From the NCBI GenBank assembly GCA_003552745.1, contig PUOG01000009.1:1-31913 (forward strand): a stretch of 31,913 nucleotides of DNA, in the 5' to 3' direction. The notes under the pieces were generated by a model that was given only the letters and a program-made list of their open reading frames with translations, was not told the DNA's origin and did not search any database. This document shows, piece by piece, positions 8,050 to 15,793 of the stretch (positions are counted from its first letter, which is position 1; each line of letters opens with the position of its first letter). The DNA comes from Spirochaetaceae bacterium (GTDB lineage: Bacteria; Spirochaetota; Spirochaetia; DSM-27196; SKKC01). A program made the position numbers and the translations under genes.

Positions 8050-8157
8050 TCAGTTCCAGTCGTCCCGTAACTCGCGAGCGTCATCGAGATCGTCGACCTC
8101 CTCGAGTATCTCATTCATGACAAATTCGATGTTAGATTCACCCTTGAGCTCGGTCAA
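8050..8157 (-). CDS. Possible small acidic protein (35 residues), doubtful
   Basis: A short frame begins at TTG 8157 (or ATG 8118, giving 22 residues) and ends at TGA 8050-8052. It encodes an acidic helix-like peptide ending NEILEEVDDLDDARELRDD followed by WN. The last 25 codons use the same third-position G/C-rich codons as neighbouring genes (GAG, GTC, GAC, CTC), which is why I list it. Against it, neither start has a convincing ribosome-binding site, it is very short, and it overlaps the upstream region of the divergent PEGA gene. It could instead be a remnant of a longer gene. Confidence 0.22.
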   Translation of the reverse strand: MTELKGESNIEFVMNEILEEVDDLDDARELRDDWN

Positions 8158-8160
8158 GGG
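8141..8160. promoter_or_regulatory. Inverted repeat, possible operator
   Basis: A perfect 7-bp inverted repeat, CCCTTGA - six bases (GCTCGG) - TCAAGGG, lies between the divergent genes starting at 7940 and 8218. There is no T-run on either side, so a terminator is unlikely. The size fits a dimeric repressor site. It is 58 bases upstream of the PEGA gene start and also covers the start of the doubtful small ORF. Confidence 0.35.
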
Positions 8161-8217
8161 ACACGTGGTGGTATGCGGTGTGTTGCGTATGCTACCCTGT
8201 TCCTAACGGAGTTGAAC

Positions 8218-9831
8218 GTGAACACGCCTTTCCGCGCCCTCGTCCGAGCGCCCGCTGCAATGCTTTTCCTGCTTCTTCCGGTCCTCCCCGCCGTCGCGGA
8301 AATCAGTGTGAGCATCGATGTTATCGGTGAGTCCGGGCGATTCATGTTCGATTACGGTGGAATTCTCGAGTCCGCCGACTGGTCGGTTTCCCGCCGTGAA
8401 CGTGACCGCGGCAGCGCACTGCGCGTTCTCAGTGAGCCCGGCAATGCCGAGGTGCACCTGAACCGGGACCGAATCGGCCGAACTCCGCAGGAGGTTTCCG
8501 GCCTTAGCCCGGGAATCTACCTGATTCGAGTCGAACGCTCCGGTTACTATCCCGCCTCGATTCGTGTCACGATCGGTGATCGTGAGACGGTTACCGTAGA
8601 TGTACGGCTTACGGAGGCCACCGGTCTTCTGGTGCTCGACCGCGAGCCACGCGACACCGAAGTGCTGCTCGACGGTTCTCGGCTCCGCGGACGGTACCAC
8701 GACGTCAGGGAGGGCTCATATCGCCTCGAGGCACGCCGTTTCGGGTACGTCACCGAGAGGCGCAGAATCCGGGTCATCCGCAACCGGGTCACCGAAGTAT
8801 CAATCCGGTTGCGTGAAGCGCCGTTCGAACTCTCCCGCCTCTCCGTTTCGCGCCCGGTATTCCGACCGAAAAATCCCCCTCCGTACAACACGACCGCGAT
8901 CTCGTTCCGCGCCGACGCTCCCGGCACCGCTAAGGTGTTCATCTTCGATCCGGACGGCTCCCTGGTGCGCGAGTTGACGGTGCGCGATTTCCGCACATGG
9001 GACCAACGGGTGACCTGGGACGGCCGCGACGAACGCGGTCGCCTGGTCGACCCCGGCGAATACGAGATCGTGGTCGAAGGTGAGAGCGTGGATGCAGAAG
9101 AACGCGACTCCGTTCACGGAGTGGTTACCGTCAGCGAAGAAGCGCGCATTTCTTATCGAACCGCCTTCGGCGGCTCTCCCGGTCTGCTGTATGCTGCCGA
9201 ACCGGTCACGCTTCCGGCGCGCGCCGTGCAGATGAGTCTACTGGCTGGTGGGCGGGCGATCGGTTCGCCGGCAGCCCCCCTTCATTTCGGAGCTCGTTTC
9301 GGAACCGGCCCCGTGGAGCTGAGCGCCGGCGTGTCGACAATTCTCGGCGAGAGAAACGATCGGACTCCGACGCGGATCTCCGGGGCCGTCGACGTGGCGC
9401 TCTCTCGCACATCTCCGTTGCGTGCCTCGTTGCGAATGACCGGCAACTATCAGATCGGCGAGATGAGCACCCCCTTCGGCCCCGACGAACCGGTACTTCG
9501 TTTCCAGGCCCCGCTTCGCCTCGATGCACAACCGCTCGGTTTCGTAATGACACCCGGCGTTGCGCTCGATTATGACGGCGATCCGCGAGTTCGCCCTGAG
9601 CTCGAATCCGCGATCATTCTCGACTATGAACGAGTCGTTGCTGCGATTTCCGCCCGGTCGGACTCTCGCCTCATCACCGATCCGACCGAATCACAAGTTG
9701 ACACCGGTGCGGAAACGCATGTTCTCATCCCTGGTACCCCGTTGTACGTCAGCGCATGGTCGACGCTGCACTTTTCGGGTTCTGAATTCAGAAGCGCCGC
9801 GGCAGGGGGCGGCCTCGGAGTGCTGTGGTAA
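8218..9831 (+). CDS. PEGA-domain and FlgD-like exported envelope protein
   Basis: The protein is 537 residues from the GTG at 8218. This start is preferred over an ATG at 8173 because CGGAG sits six bases upstream and it leaves a proper signal peptide (PFRALVRAPAAMLFLLLPVL, then PAVAE). Domains in order are a short beta segment; PEGA repeat 1 at about 67-131 (LSEPGNAEVHLNRDRIGRTP, LSPGIYLIRVERSGYYP); PEGA repeat 2 at about 136-200 (REPRDTEVLLDG, EGSYRLEARRFGY); a FlgD/Ig-like domain at about 220-306 (AKVFIFDPDGSLVREL, VTWDGRDERGRLVDPGEYEI); and a C-terminal region of alternating strands ending GGGLGVLW, reminiscent of an outer-membrane beta-barrel. PEGA and FlgD-like modules are extracytoplasmic binding or structural folds. 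A role in anchoring the envelope is inference. It is transcribed alone, facing the zinc-ribbon gene. Confidence 0.82.
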   Translation: MNTPFRALVRAPAAMLFLLLPVLPAVAEISVSIDVIGESGRFMFDYGGILESADWSVSRRERDRGSALRVLSEPGNAEVHLNRDRIGRTPQEVSGLSPGIYLIRVERSGYYPASIRVTIGDRETVTVDVRLTEATGLLVLDREPRDTEVLLDGSRLRGRYHDVREGSYRLEARRFGYVTERRRIRVIRNRVTEVSIRLREAPFELSRLSVSRPVFRPKNPPPYNTTAISFRADAPGTAKVFIFDPDGSLVRELTVRDFRTWDQRVTWDGRDERGRLVDPGEYEIVVEGESVDAEERDSVHGVVTVSEEARISYRTAFGGSPGLLYAAEPVTLPARAVQMSLLAGGRAIGSPAAPLHFGARFGTGPVELSAGVSTILGERNDRTPTRISGAVDVALSRTSPLRASLRMTGNYQIGEMSTPFGPDEPVLRFQAPLRLDAQPLGFVMTPGVALDYDGDPRVRPELESAIILDYERVVAAISARSDSRLITDPTESQVDTGAETHVLIPGTPLYVSAWSTLHFSGSEFRSAAAGGGLGVLW

Positions 9832-9890
9832 CGCCGCGAAACGCCGTGCGAACGATTCGGACAAGCGTGTGTGGAGTTCTTTTCGGAAGT

Positions 9891-10262
9891 TCAGGCACCG
9901 GAAAGCAGCCAGTAGAGTATGAGCGCCAACAGGACGAAAAGGACGATTCCCGAAATCAGATAGAACCAGGGAGGCAGATCGATCCGCAGCTTTCCGTTAT
10001 CGCGGGAGACTATCTTTCGCGGTTGTCGGCTGTCGGGATCGACCTCTTCGAGCGGCAGGCGTTCGAGACCGTCGGAGTCGGCCTCAGTTCCGGTATATCC
10101 GCACGACGGACAGCCGTGCCGAAACCGTCGCGCTTCTCCTGTCAGCGCGCATCGCGGGCAGCGGACGAGAGAGAAGAATCGCCCGCATGACGGGCAGATC
10201 TTATCCCGGGCGGAGACCTCAGCGTGGCAGTTTTCACAGAAGAAGCGGGCTACCGGTTTCAC
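9891..10262 (-). CDS. Zinc-ribbon protein with C-terminal membrane anchor
   Basis: This 123-residue protein has paired cysteines Cys9-x2-Cys12 ... Cys23-x2-Cys26 (FFCENCHAEV, KICPSCGRFF) and a second set Cys35-x2-Cys38 ... Cys51-x2-Cys54 (VRCPRCALTG, HGCPSCGYTG). These are two zinc ribbons. A charged linker is followed by one hydrophobic helix (FYLISGIVLFVLLALILYWL) at the extreme C-terminus, giving a tail-anchored protein with cytoplasmic zinc ribbons (inference). The GTG at 10262 is chosen because it overlaps the stop of the upstream gene (GTGA) and places the first ribbon directly after the start. An ATG at 10349 would add an Arg-rich extension inside the neighbour. It is the last gene of the sensor-phosphatase operon. 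Similar small proteins are common in spirochaetes but no function is known to me. Confidence 0.78.
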   Translation of the reverse strand: MKPVARFFCENCHAEVSARDKICPSCGRFFSLVRCPRCALTGEARRFRHGCPSCGYTGTEADSDGLERLPLEEVDPDSRQPRKIVSRDNGKLRIDLPPWFYLISGIVLFVLLALILYWLLSGA

Positions 10263-11248
10263 GGGCCGTGGGCGCGAGGAATCGTGCGCACGAAGTGCGT
10301 AGTGTGGTGAAACTCCTCGATTATGCCCGCATCGGCGACGGAGGTCCAAATATCGAAGCTGACAGACCCTATGTCGTCAACACGTTCGTCGAGAACTACT
10401 GAATCGGCGAAGACTCGCGCCTCGAGGAGAAACCGCGAGCGCGCATACTCACCGACGACCTCGGGCTCATCCCGGCCGCGTCGCCAGAGCAGAACGGGTC
10501 CTGCAGTGTTGTCCGCCGGAATTTCGATCGTGACTCGATTCTCACTTTCGGACGTTCGCTCGGGGAAGACTCGCACCAGGATACTGAAACGCGAGGAGAT
10601 CGGGGTTAGAGACGACATCATGAGATAGAGGGTATCTTCCCACCGCAAAGCCTTGAAACGCTCGACATGGGTGCCACCCTTAGCCCAGAGGAGCGAGTCG
10701 TCGATGTCCAGGTCTGTTCGCGTGCCGTCGTCGATACGCGTGAACGTTTCCGGTCGCACATCGCGCCGGAATGCTGCCAGATCCGGAACGCTCAACCAGT
10801 CGTTGTACCGGTTGTCGACTTGAATAGGAGCGCGATCGTCCGGCGCCTCCCAACTGCGGACGGTGACCGGTGTCCCGTCCGGGCCGCGATCTACCGCAGC
10901 CTCATCGATGCGTACGAAGCGGTCACCTGCGCCTTTCTCCGCGTAGAATACCGGCAAATCGGTTGAATGTGCGACTCGCTTCACTCCCACGATCACGAGG
11001 TCATCCGACGGCGCGGAGATCGGACGGACGCCGCGGGGTGCAACGCTCGTCGCCTGCTCATTGTGCTCCTCGAAAACCGCCGCGAACCACGAACGGCCAC
11101 GGTCGATCTCGGGGCCGAGATCACCTGCGGAAAGTGCGACGAGCGTGATCCGGTGGTCGGTATCGTTCTGGACGGTAACCGTCTCCGCGAACAAAGGACT
11201 CACCGAAAACAGAACAAGGAATATGCACGATGGCACCAGCGTTTTCAT
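10259..11248 (-). CDS. Secreted protein of unknown function
   Basis: This is a 329-residue exported protein with signal peptide MKTLVPSCIFLVLFSVSPLF cut after FAE. An in-frame GTG at 11254 lies two codons upstream. The mature N-terminus (TVTVQNDTDHRITLVALSAG) looks like an Ig-like or carbohydrate-binding beta-sandwich strand pattern. The middle (QVDNRYNDWLSVPDLAAFRR) and the segment RTDLDIDDSLLWAKGGTHVE resemble the DOMON/CBM9-like family of sugar- or haem-binding domains, where a W and a ligand Asp recur. This resemblance is weak and I give no function. It lies 39 bases downstream of the sensor-phosphatase gene and overlaps the zinc-ribbon gene by four bases, so it is probably a periplasmic partner made with the sensor. 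Confidence 0.75.
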   Translation of the reverse strand: MKTLVPSCIFLVLFSVSPLFAETVTVQNDTDHRITLVALSAGDLGPEIDRGRSWFAAVFEEHNEQATSVAPRGVRPISAPSDDLVIVGVKRVAHSTDLPVFYAEKGAGDRFVRIDEAAVDRGPDGTPVTVRSWEAPDDRAPIQVDNRYNDWLSVPDLAAFRRDVRPETFTRIDDGTRTDLDIDDSLLWAKGGTHVERFKALRWEDTLYLMMSSLTPISSRFSILVRVFPERTSESENRVTIEIPADNTAGPVLLWRRGRDEPEVVGEYARSRFLLEARVFADSVVLDERVDDIGSVSFDIWTSVADAGIIEEFHHTTHFVRTIPRAHGP

Positions 11249-11287
11249 AGTCACTAACTATTATCGGCGCTCCGGCGGCCCCGTTTA

Positions 11288-14200
11288 TCACTTCTTGCGC
11301 ACCAGAAGTACGGTAAGGTCGTCGTATTGGTCATCCTCGTATATGTGCGTAAAGCGTCGGTAACCGGAATCCGAGCGCTCGTTATCGGGATAACGGAAGT
11401 AGTCATCGTACGCGGAGAAGGTCTTTCGCAGGAACTCGTCGACAACGACGTCTACACTGACCGATTCGTCCGAACCGGCCGAAGGATCCGGTACCAGCCG
11501 GAAAATCTTCTCTACGGCCACCAGCGCAAGGACGGCGTTCTCAGCGGTCGGCTCGAGGCCTCTGAAGTCGAAAACAAGCTCTTCGGGGACCGGATTGCTA
11601 TAGCGCTCCAGGCGGTATACGGAACCTGCCTGGACACACCGGACTATGTCGTGGATCCGGTCGTTGGTGAACTCTTCGTTATCAACCGCCTCATCACCCT
11701 CTCCAACTACGGTAGCGCGAAACGACTCATCTCGCAGCGTCCGCTTCGATTCCTCCAATCCGTCGGTGAACATCAACAGAATGTCGCCGGAATCGAGTGT
11801 ATGCTTCACCTGGGTGAATCCATTCGGCAACATATCGCTGGAGAAGACGCCGGCGGCCGGAAGCGGCGGGAGTTGCGTTTCTTCGACCGCTCCGGTTGCC
11901 CTGCGATACGTGTGCAGAACCGTGTCGCCGGCGTTGCACACCCGCGCAACCCCGGTTCGCACATTGATAATCGACAGGGTGAAGGCGGCGAATCGTCCCT
12001 GGAATCCGCGTTCTTCGATGAGATCGTTGATGCTCTCCATGAGTTGCGGGAGCTGATCGGCCATTCGAGGATCCCAGTTTCGAAAGTAACTGAGATAGAT
12101 GGTGGCTACCTCGACCATGATCAGCGCCGCCGGAACCCCCTTTCCCGCTATGTCGCACTTGATGAGTGCGTAGTGCTCATCGTCGAGCGTCCGGTAGTTG
12201 AAGTAGTCTCCACTCACCCCCTTCGCGCCCTCGTAGTATCCGAAGAACTCTACATGCTCGTTCTGGTCTTCGGCGGTGGTGAGCTTCCGACCGGCCGAAT
12301 CGGTCCGGAGCGGAATGAACATCTTCTGAACTTCTTTACCGACGGTGAGATCGCGGTTAGCGATGGCCGCTCGGACAAGTCCCTGCGTCATCTGATTTAT
12401 CGCTTCCGCAAGCGTACGAAGCTCGTCGTGCCGCTTCAGTTGGATTGTATGATCGGCGAGGTCTGCCTTATCCTCGGTATCCCGGATGATTTCCACCCCA
12501 CGCACGAGTCGCGAAATCGGGATTACAATGATCGATGCGAGAATCAGCGCACCGACTATACCGACCGCGACCGCGAGAACAGCGATCACGCCGGTTGTTC
12601 GCATCAGATTCTGCTGAGCGGCGTTGATCTCGGCTATGATCCGTTGGCTGGAAACTCCCACACGCACAAGACCGTGGAAGAAGACCTCGCCGTCGATCTC
12701 GCGAAAGACGATCGGCTTGTAGAACACATAATTGGTGGTATCGGCGGTGAGCACCGTGTCGGCGCTCAGCTCGGGTACCGAAACGACAACATCACCGACC
12801 TGATTGAGAATCTCACGCTGTTCGGTTTCCAGCTCGGTGATCGTATCGTCGATCTCACCGACTTGCTCCTCTGCATCGGGCTCTCCGCTGATCGCCAGAT
12901 CGATTCGTTCGGCATTCAACTGATCGATTCGATCGGGAATCTCACCGAGAGCCTCTCTCGCGCGTGTCTCGATCTGTTCGGCGAGCTCGGAAATGTCCTC
13001 GGTGATCTCGTCGCTATAGCGGGTCTCTCCGCGCAATAGTGAATCGGTATCACTGATCCGTTGGTCTTCGGGAAGATCACCGGCTCTGGTCACTCGCGGA
13101 TCGTTCGAAGCCCATACTATTTCCTCCAGCTCTTCGCCTTGTGTGACACCGGTTATCGTAGCAAACAGAGCTTCCGGAATCGCCTCGGTCTGCAGCGTAA
13201 GCGCATTCAACTCAAAGAGATTGTCCTCGGCATTTGGAAGCAGCTGGATGCTGCCGCCGACGAGACTGTCGAGCAGGATGTTCGTTCGCTCTCGCAGACC
13301 GTCGGTAAGGGTCTGTTGTTGGGCATTGATGATAAAGTTGCCGAGCGGCACCGCTACGAGAAGCACGACCGAGACGACGAGTCCGACGAAAAAGGCCGCA
13401 AACTTCAGCCTGAGTCCTATTCCTCTCCGTTTCATCTGTTCCAACCTCCGGTTTCGAGCCCGGTCCGGCAGCGGTTTATGGTTAACCAGAGCGTCGATAT
13501 CGTAACGCAATGTGCCTGCTTCCCGTGTTACCGCTACCAGGCGACTCATAAAGAAGAACGCGAGAAGCACCATGAACCCGGCTGTCGACCACACGACGAG
13601 CATGGGAGCCGGCAGTGCGATACCGCTTGTGGACGGATACACGACCGGCGAGTAATCGATTGTGAAATCGCCGAACTTGACGACCCCCGTCGCATCGAGA
13701 CTCAGTGTCTGCTCGGCAAAATAGGTGCCACGCACCGGGTGGACGATGCCGACCTGGTACTCTCCGGTGCGAATCGCGTGAACGGTCGGACCGACAATGG
13801 TGCGGTCATTCTCGATGCGGAACTCGTTATCTTCGAGCGTGAACACGTGATCGTACGGTTCTTCGCCGTCGCGGTCGAGGATGATCCGTTCGACGTCGCC
13901 CTCTTCACGAAAGCCACGTCCATCGATCTCGAGCCTCGTTCGCCCGAGCAGATCCAGCTGCGATCTGATGCGAGAGACGATAGTGACCGGAACGTACTTG
14001 TTGAGTCGGAGGATTAGTGTCTCCGGCTCACCAATGTTTCCGATGTCGTCAACCGGCGCCACCCGGAGCGCCCACGTACCGTTGTCGAGATTATTTCGCG
14101 AAATAGACGTGGCGCGTGTCATAATGCGGTCGGGCGGATCGGGCAAACGGTCGATGTTCACCGAAGCAAGGGTGGAGGGGCCAATATAGCTGAGTGTGTA

Positions 14201-15793
14201 GGTGTAACCGGCGATGATATCCGGGTTCTCGTGAGTCCAGTTTATCTCGAATGTGTTTGATGCCAGGAAGCCCGCCGGGTCAGTGTCCGGCTCTTCGAAG
14301 ACGACGGGGTCCGGTGGTGTCAGATCGCGCACGAACTCCACCGTCTGCGGTTCGGACCAGTTTCCGGCGCGGTCAAGAGCGATCACACGCAGGAACCAGC
14401 TTCCATCGTCGTCGGTATCGAGCCGAAGGCTTGCTTGCTCGTCTTCGACCTCGAGCTCTTCGGGTACCGGAGCGTCGGGGTCTCTGCTCCATACGTAGTT
14501 GTAGCCGGCGATCCCTGACGGATCGTCCGGTGGTTCGATACGGACTTCGGCGGTCTCCCGAGGGGCGCGGCTACCGGGAGTGAAGTTGGAAGCGGCGATC
14601 GTCGGCGGTTCTACCGACTGATCCGGTTCAAGATATGCGATGGCGTTTTCTTCGTCGCGCGAAACTTGCCACACGAAGTGTACCCGGTCGCGATGCACTA
14701 CCGGAAAAGCGAAGGTCGAGTCGCCGTCGACATCGCTGAGAACACGCACCCGGAATTGCGCACGATCCGGTTCGGCCAACACAACCTGCCGCAAACCGCC
14801 CCGTTCTTCGAACCAAGTATAGTATAAGGTGCCTTCGAACTCGAACACTCTCGGTGCATTCGCAGAGCGGAGTCCTGGGCTCACCTGAATGATGTCGCGG
14901 GCGGCCGGCTCGTCATCGATTCGAGCGGAGAAGACTCGCGGCGATTCGCGTTCAAATCGCCGTTCCCACGTCACGAGAAAGTCGTCGTCCGCGGCGTACA
15001 GAAACGGGCGTTGATTATCGTACGACTCCGGGTCCTCGGTGCTGCCCGGATTGGGAAACGTAGTGATGCGGCGCGCTTCGTCCCACGACGCTCCGCGATC
15101 GGTACTCTGGGTTACATAGAGCTGGTATCCGGTGCCCGCACCCGGCTCGAGCCCCTGGAAGACCACGACGTCTCTTGAGGCGTTCGAGGCGTGATCCGGG
15201 GCGAAACTCAGTGAAAGGTCCTCTTCCGGTTCGATTCGCGAGAAATCCGACCAGCTGCTTCCGTCATCACTTGTGGAAACGAAGATACTCTGTCTCGCTT
15301 CGACGTCCTGATTAATGAACAGGAGAAGTCCATGGTCGTCTCGCGCCGAAATCACCGGAGCGACGCTCGTCTCCGCGGTCCTGAGCTCGGATACGCGATT
15401 GAACGACTCACCGCCGTCGTCGCTCTCGTATACAACCGTCTCGCGCTCGTCCACCCCGAGTGCTACGAAGAGTCGGCCGTCGCCGGTCTTCGCCGCGCTG
15501 AATATGTTCGGTTCGCTGCCACTGAAGGAGACCGGCTCTCCGAAGCTACCGTGGTCGTCCCATTCGCGTCCGTCCTCGCTGCTCATCGACCGTAATCTCA
15601 GCGTCGACGCCTCGTCGGGATCACGTTCCTGGAATACGAGAACGAGGCGGTCATCTACGCTTTCAATGAACGGAAAGCGTACATCCTGCTCGCGGAGAAG
15701 GCGCGGCGTTTCGAAAAAGAGCTGCTGCCCCACCGCCGCGGGGCCGAGTAACGCTATGAACAGTAAGCCGAGCACGATGCGACGGACCGGCAT
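11288..15793 (-). CDS. Large membrane sensor PP2C (SpoIIE/RsbU-type) phosphatase
   Basis: This is a 1501-residue protein. It begins with signal peptide MPVRRIVLGLLFIALLGPAA. Residues 25-400 carry sialidase-type BNR repeats (STSDDGSSW, STDRGASW, ESDDGGESF). Residues 400-700 are fibronectin/Ig-like with AGYNYVWSRDPD and AGYTYTLSYIGPS. A TM helix at about 729-750 and a basic loop are followed by a second TM at 797-820, a periplasmic segment at 821-1065 rich in Glu/Asp coiled coil, and a third TM at 1067-1092. HAMP is at about 1092-1145. The catalytic domain at 1150-1400 has GDYFNY (Asp 1196), CDIAGKG (Asp 1214), NAGD and MFTDGLEES (Asp 1344), the metal-binding set of SpoIIE/RsbU phosphatases. 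A C-terminal extension ends DDLTVLLV (Asp 1491, 1492). It likely senses an envelope signal and dephosphorylates a regulator such as an anti-sigma antagonist (inference). Confidence 0.88.
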   Translation of the reverse strand: MPVRRIVLGLLFIALLGPAAVGQQLFFETPRLLREQDVRFPFIESVDDRLVLVFQERDPDEASTLRLRSMSSEDGREWDDHGSFGEPVSFSGSEPNIFSAAKTGDGRLFVALGVDERETVVYESDDGGESFNRVSELRTAETSVAPVISARDDHGLLLFINQDVEARQSIFVSTSDDGSSWSDFSRIEPEEDLSLSFAPDHASNASRDVVVFQGLEPGAGTGYQLYVTQSTDRGASWDEARRITTFPNPGSTEDPESYDNQRPFLYAADDDFLVTWERRFERESPRVFSARIDDEPAARDIIQVSPGLRSANAPRVFEFEGTLYYTWFEERGGLRQVVLAEPDRAQFRVRVLSDVDGDSTFAFPVVHRDRVHFVWQVSRDEENAIAYLEPDQSVEPPTIAASNFTPGSRAPRETAEVRIEPPDDPSGIAGYNYVWSRDPDAPVPEELEVEDEQASLRLDTDDDGSWFLRVIALDRAGNWSEPQTVEFVRDLTPPDPVVFEEPDTDPAGFLASNTFEINWTHENPDIIAGYTYTLSYIGPSTLASVNIDRLPDPPDRIMTRATSISRNNLDNGTWALRVAPVDDIGNIGEPETLILRLNKYVPVTIVSRIRSQLDLLGRTRLEIDGRGFREEGDVERIILDRDGEEPYDHVFTLEDNEFRIENDRTIVGPTVHAIRTGEYQVGIVHPVRGTYFAEQTLSLDATGVVKFGDFTIDYSPVVYPSTSGIALPAPMLVVWSTAGFMVLLAFFFMSRLVAVTREAGTLRYDIDALVNHKPLPDRARNRRLEQMKRRGIGLRLKFAAFFVGLVVSVVLLVAVPLGNFIINAQQQTLTDGLRERTNILLDSLVGGSIQLLPNAEDNLFELNALTLQTEAIPEALFATITGVTQGEELEEIVWASNDPRVTRAGDLPEDQRISDTDSLLRGETRYSDEITEDISELAEQIETRAREALGEIPDRIDQLNAERIDLAISGEPDAEEQVGEIDDTITELETEQREILNQVGDVVVSVPELSADTVLTADTTNYVFYKPIVFREIDGEVFFHGLVRVGVSSQRIIAEINAAQQNLMRTTGVIAVLAVAVGIVGALILASIIVIPISRLVRGVEIIRDTEDKADLADHTIQLKRHDELRTLAEAINQMTQGLVRAAIANRDLTVGKEVQKMFIPLRTDSAGRKLTTAEDQNEHVEFFGYYEGAKGVSGDYFNYRTLDDEHYALIKCDIAGKGVPAALIMVEVATIYLSYFRNWDPRMADQLPQLMESINDLIEERGFQGRFAAFTLSIINVRTGVARVCNAGDTVLHTYRRATGAVEETQLPPLPAAGVFSSDMLPNGFTQVKHTLDSGDILLMFTDGLEESKRTLRDESFRATVVGEGDEAVDNEEFTNDRIHDIVRCVQAGSVYRLERYSNPVPEELVFDFRGLEPTAENAVLALVAVEKIFRLVPDPSAGSDESVSVDVVVDEFLRKTFSAYDDYFRYPDNERSDSGYRRFTHIYEDDQYDDLTVLLVRKK

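Noticed and set aside
11327..13039. Long plus-strand open frame of 570 codons opposite the sensor phosphatase.
   Set aside because: The opposite strand is a well-supported multi-domain gene. The frame stays open because codons TTA, CTA and TCA are rare in the real gene, so stop codons are scarce on the antisense strand. The translation has no recognisable domain and no ribosome site.
13061..14017. Plus-strand open frame of 318 codons opposite the sensor phosphatase.
   Set aside because: It mirrors the same gene, has a composition unlike the local genes and shows no motif.
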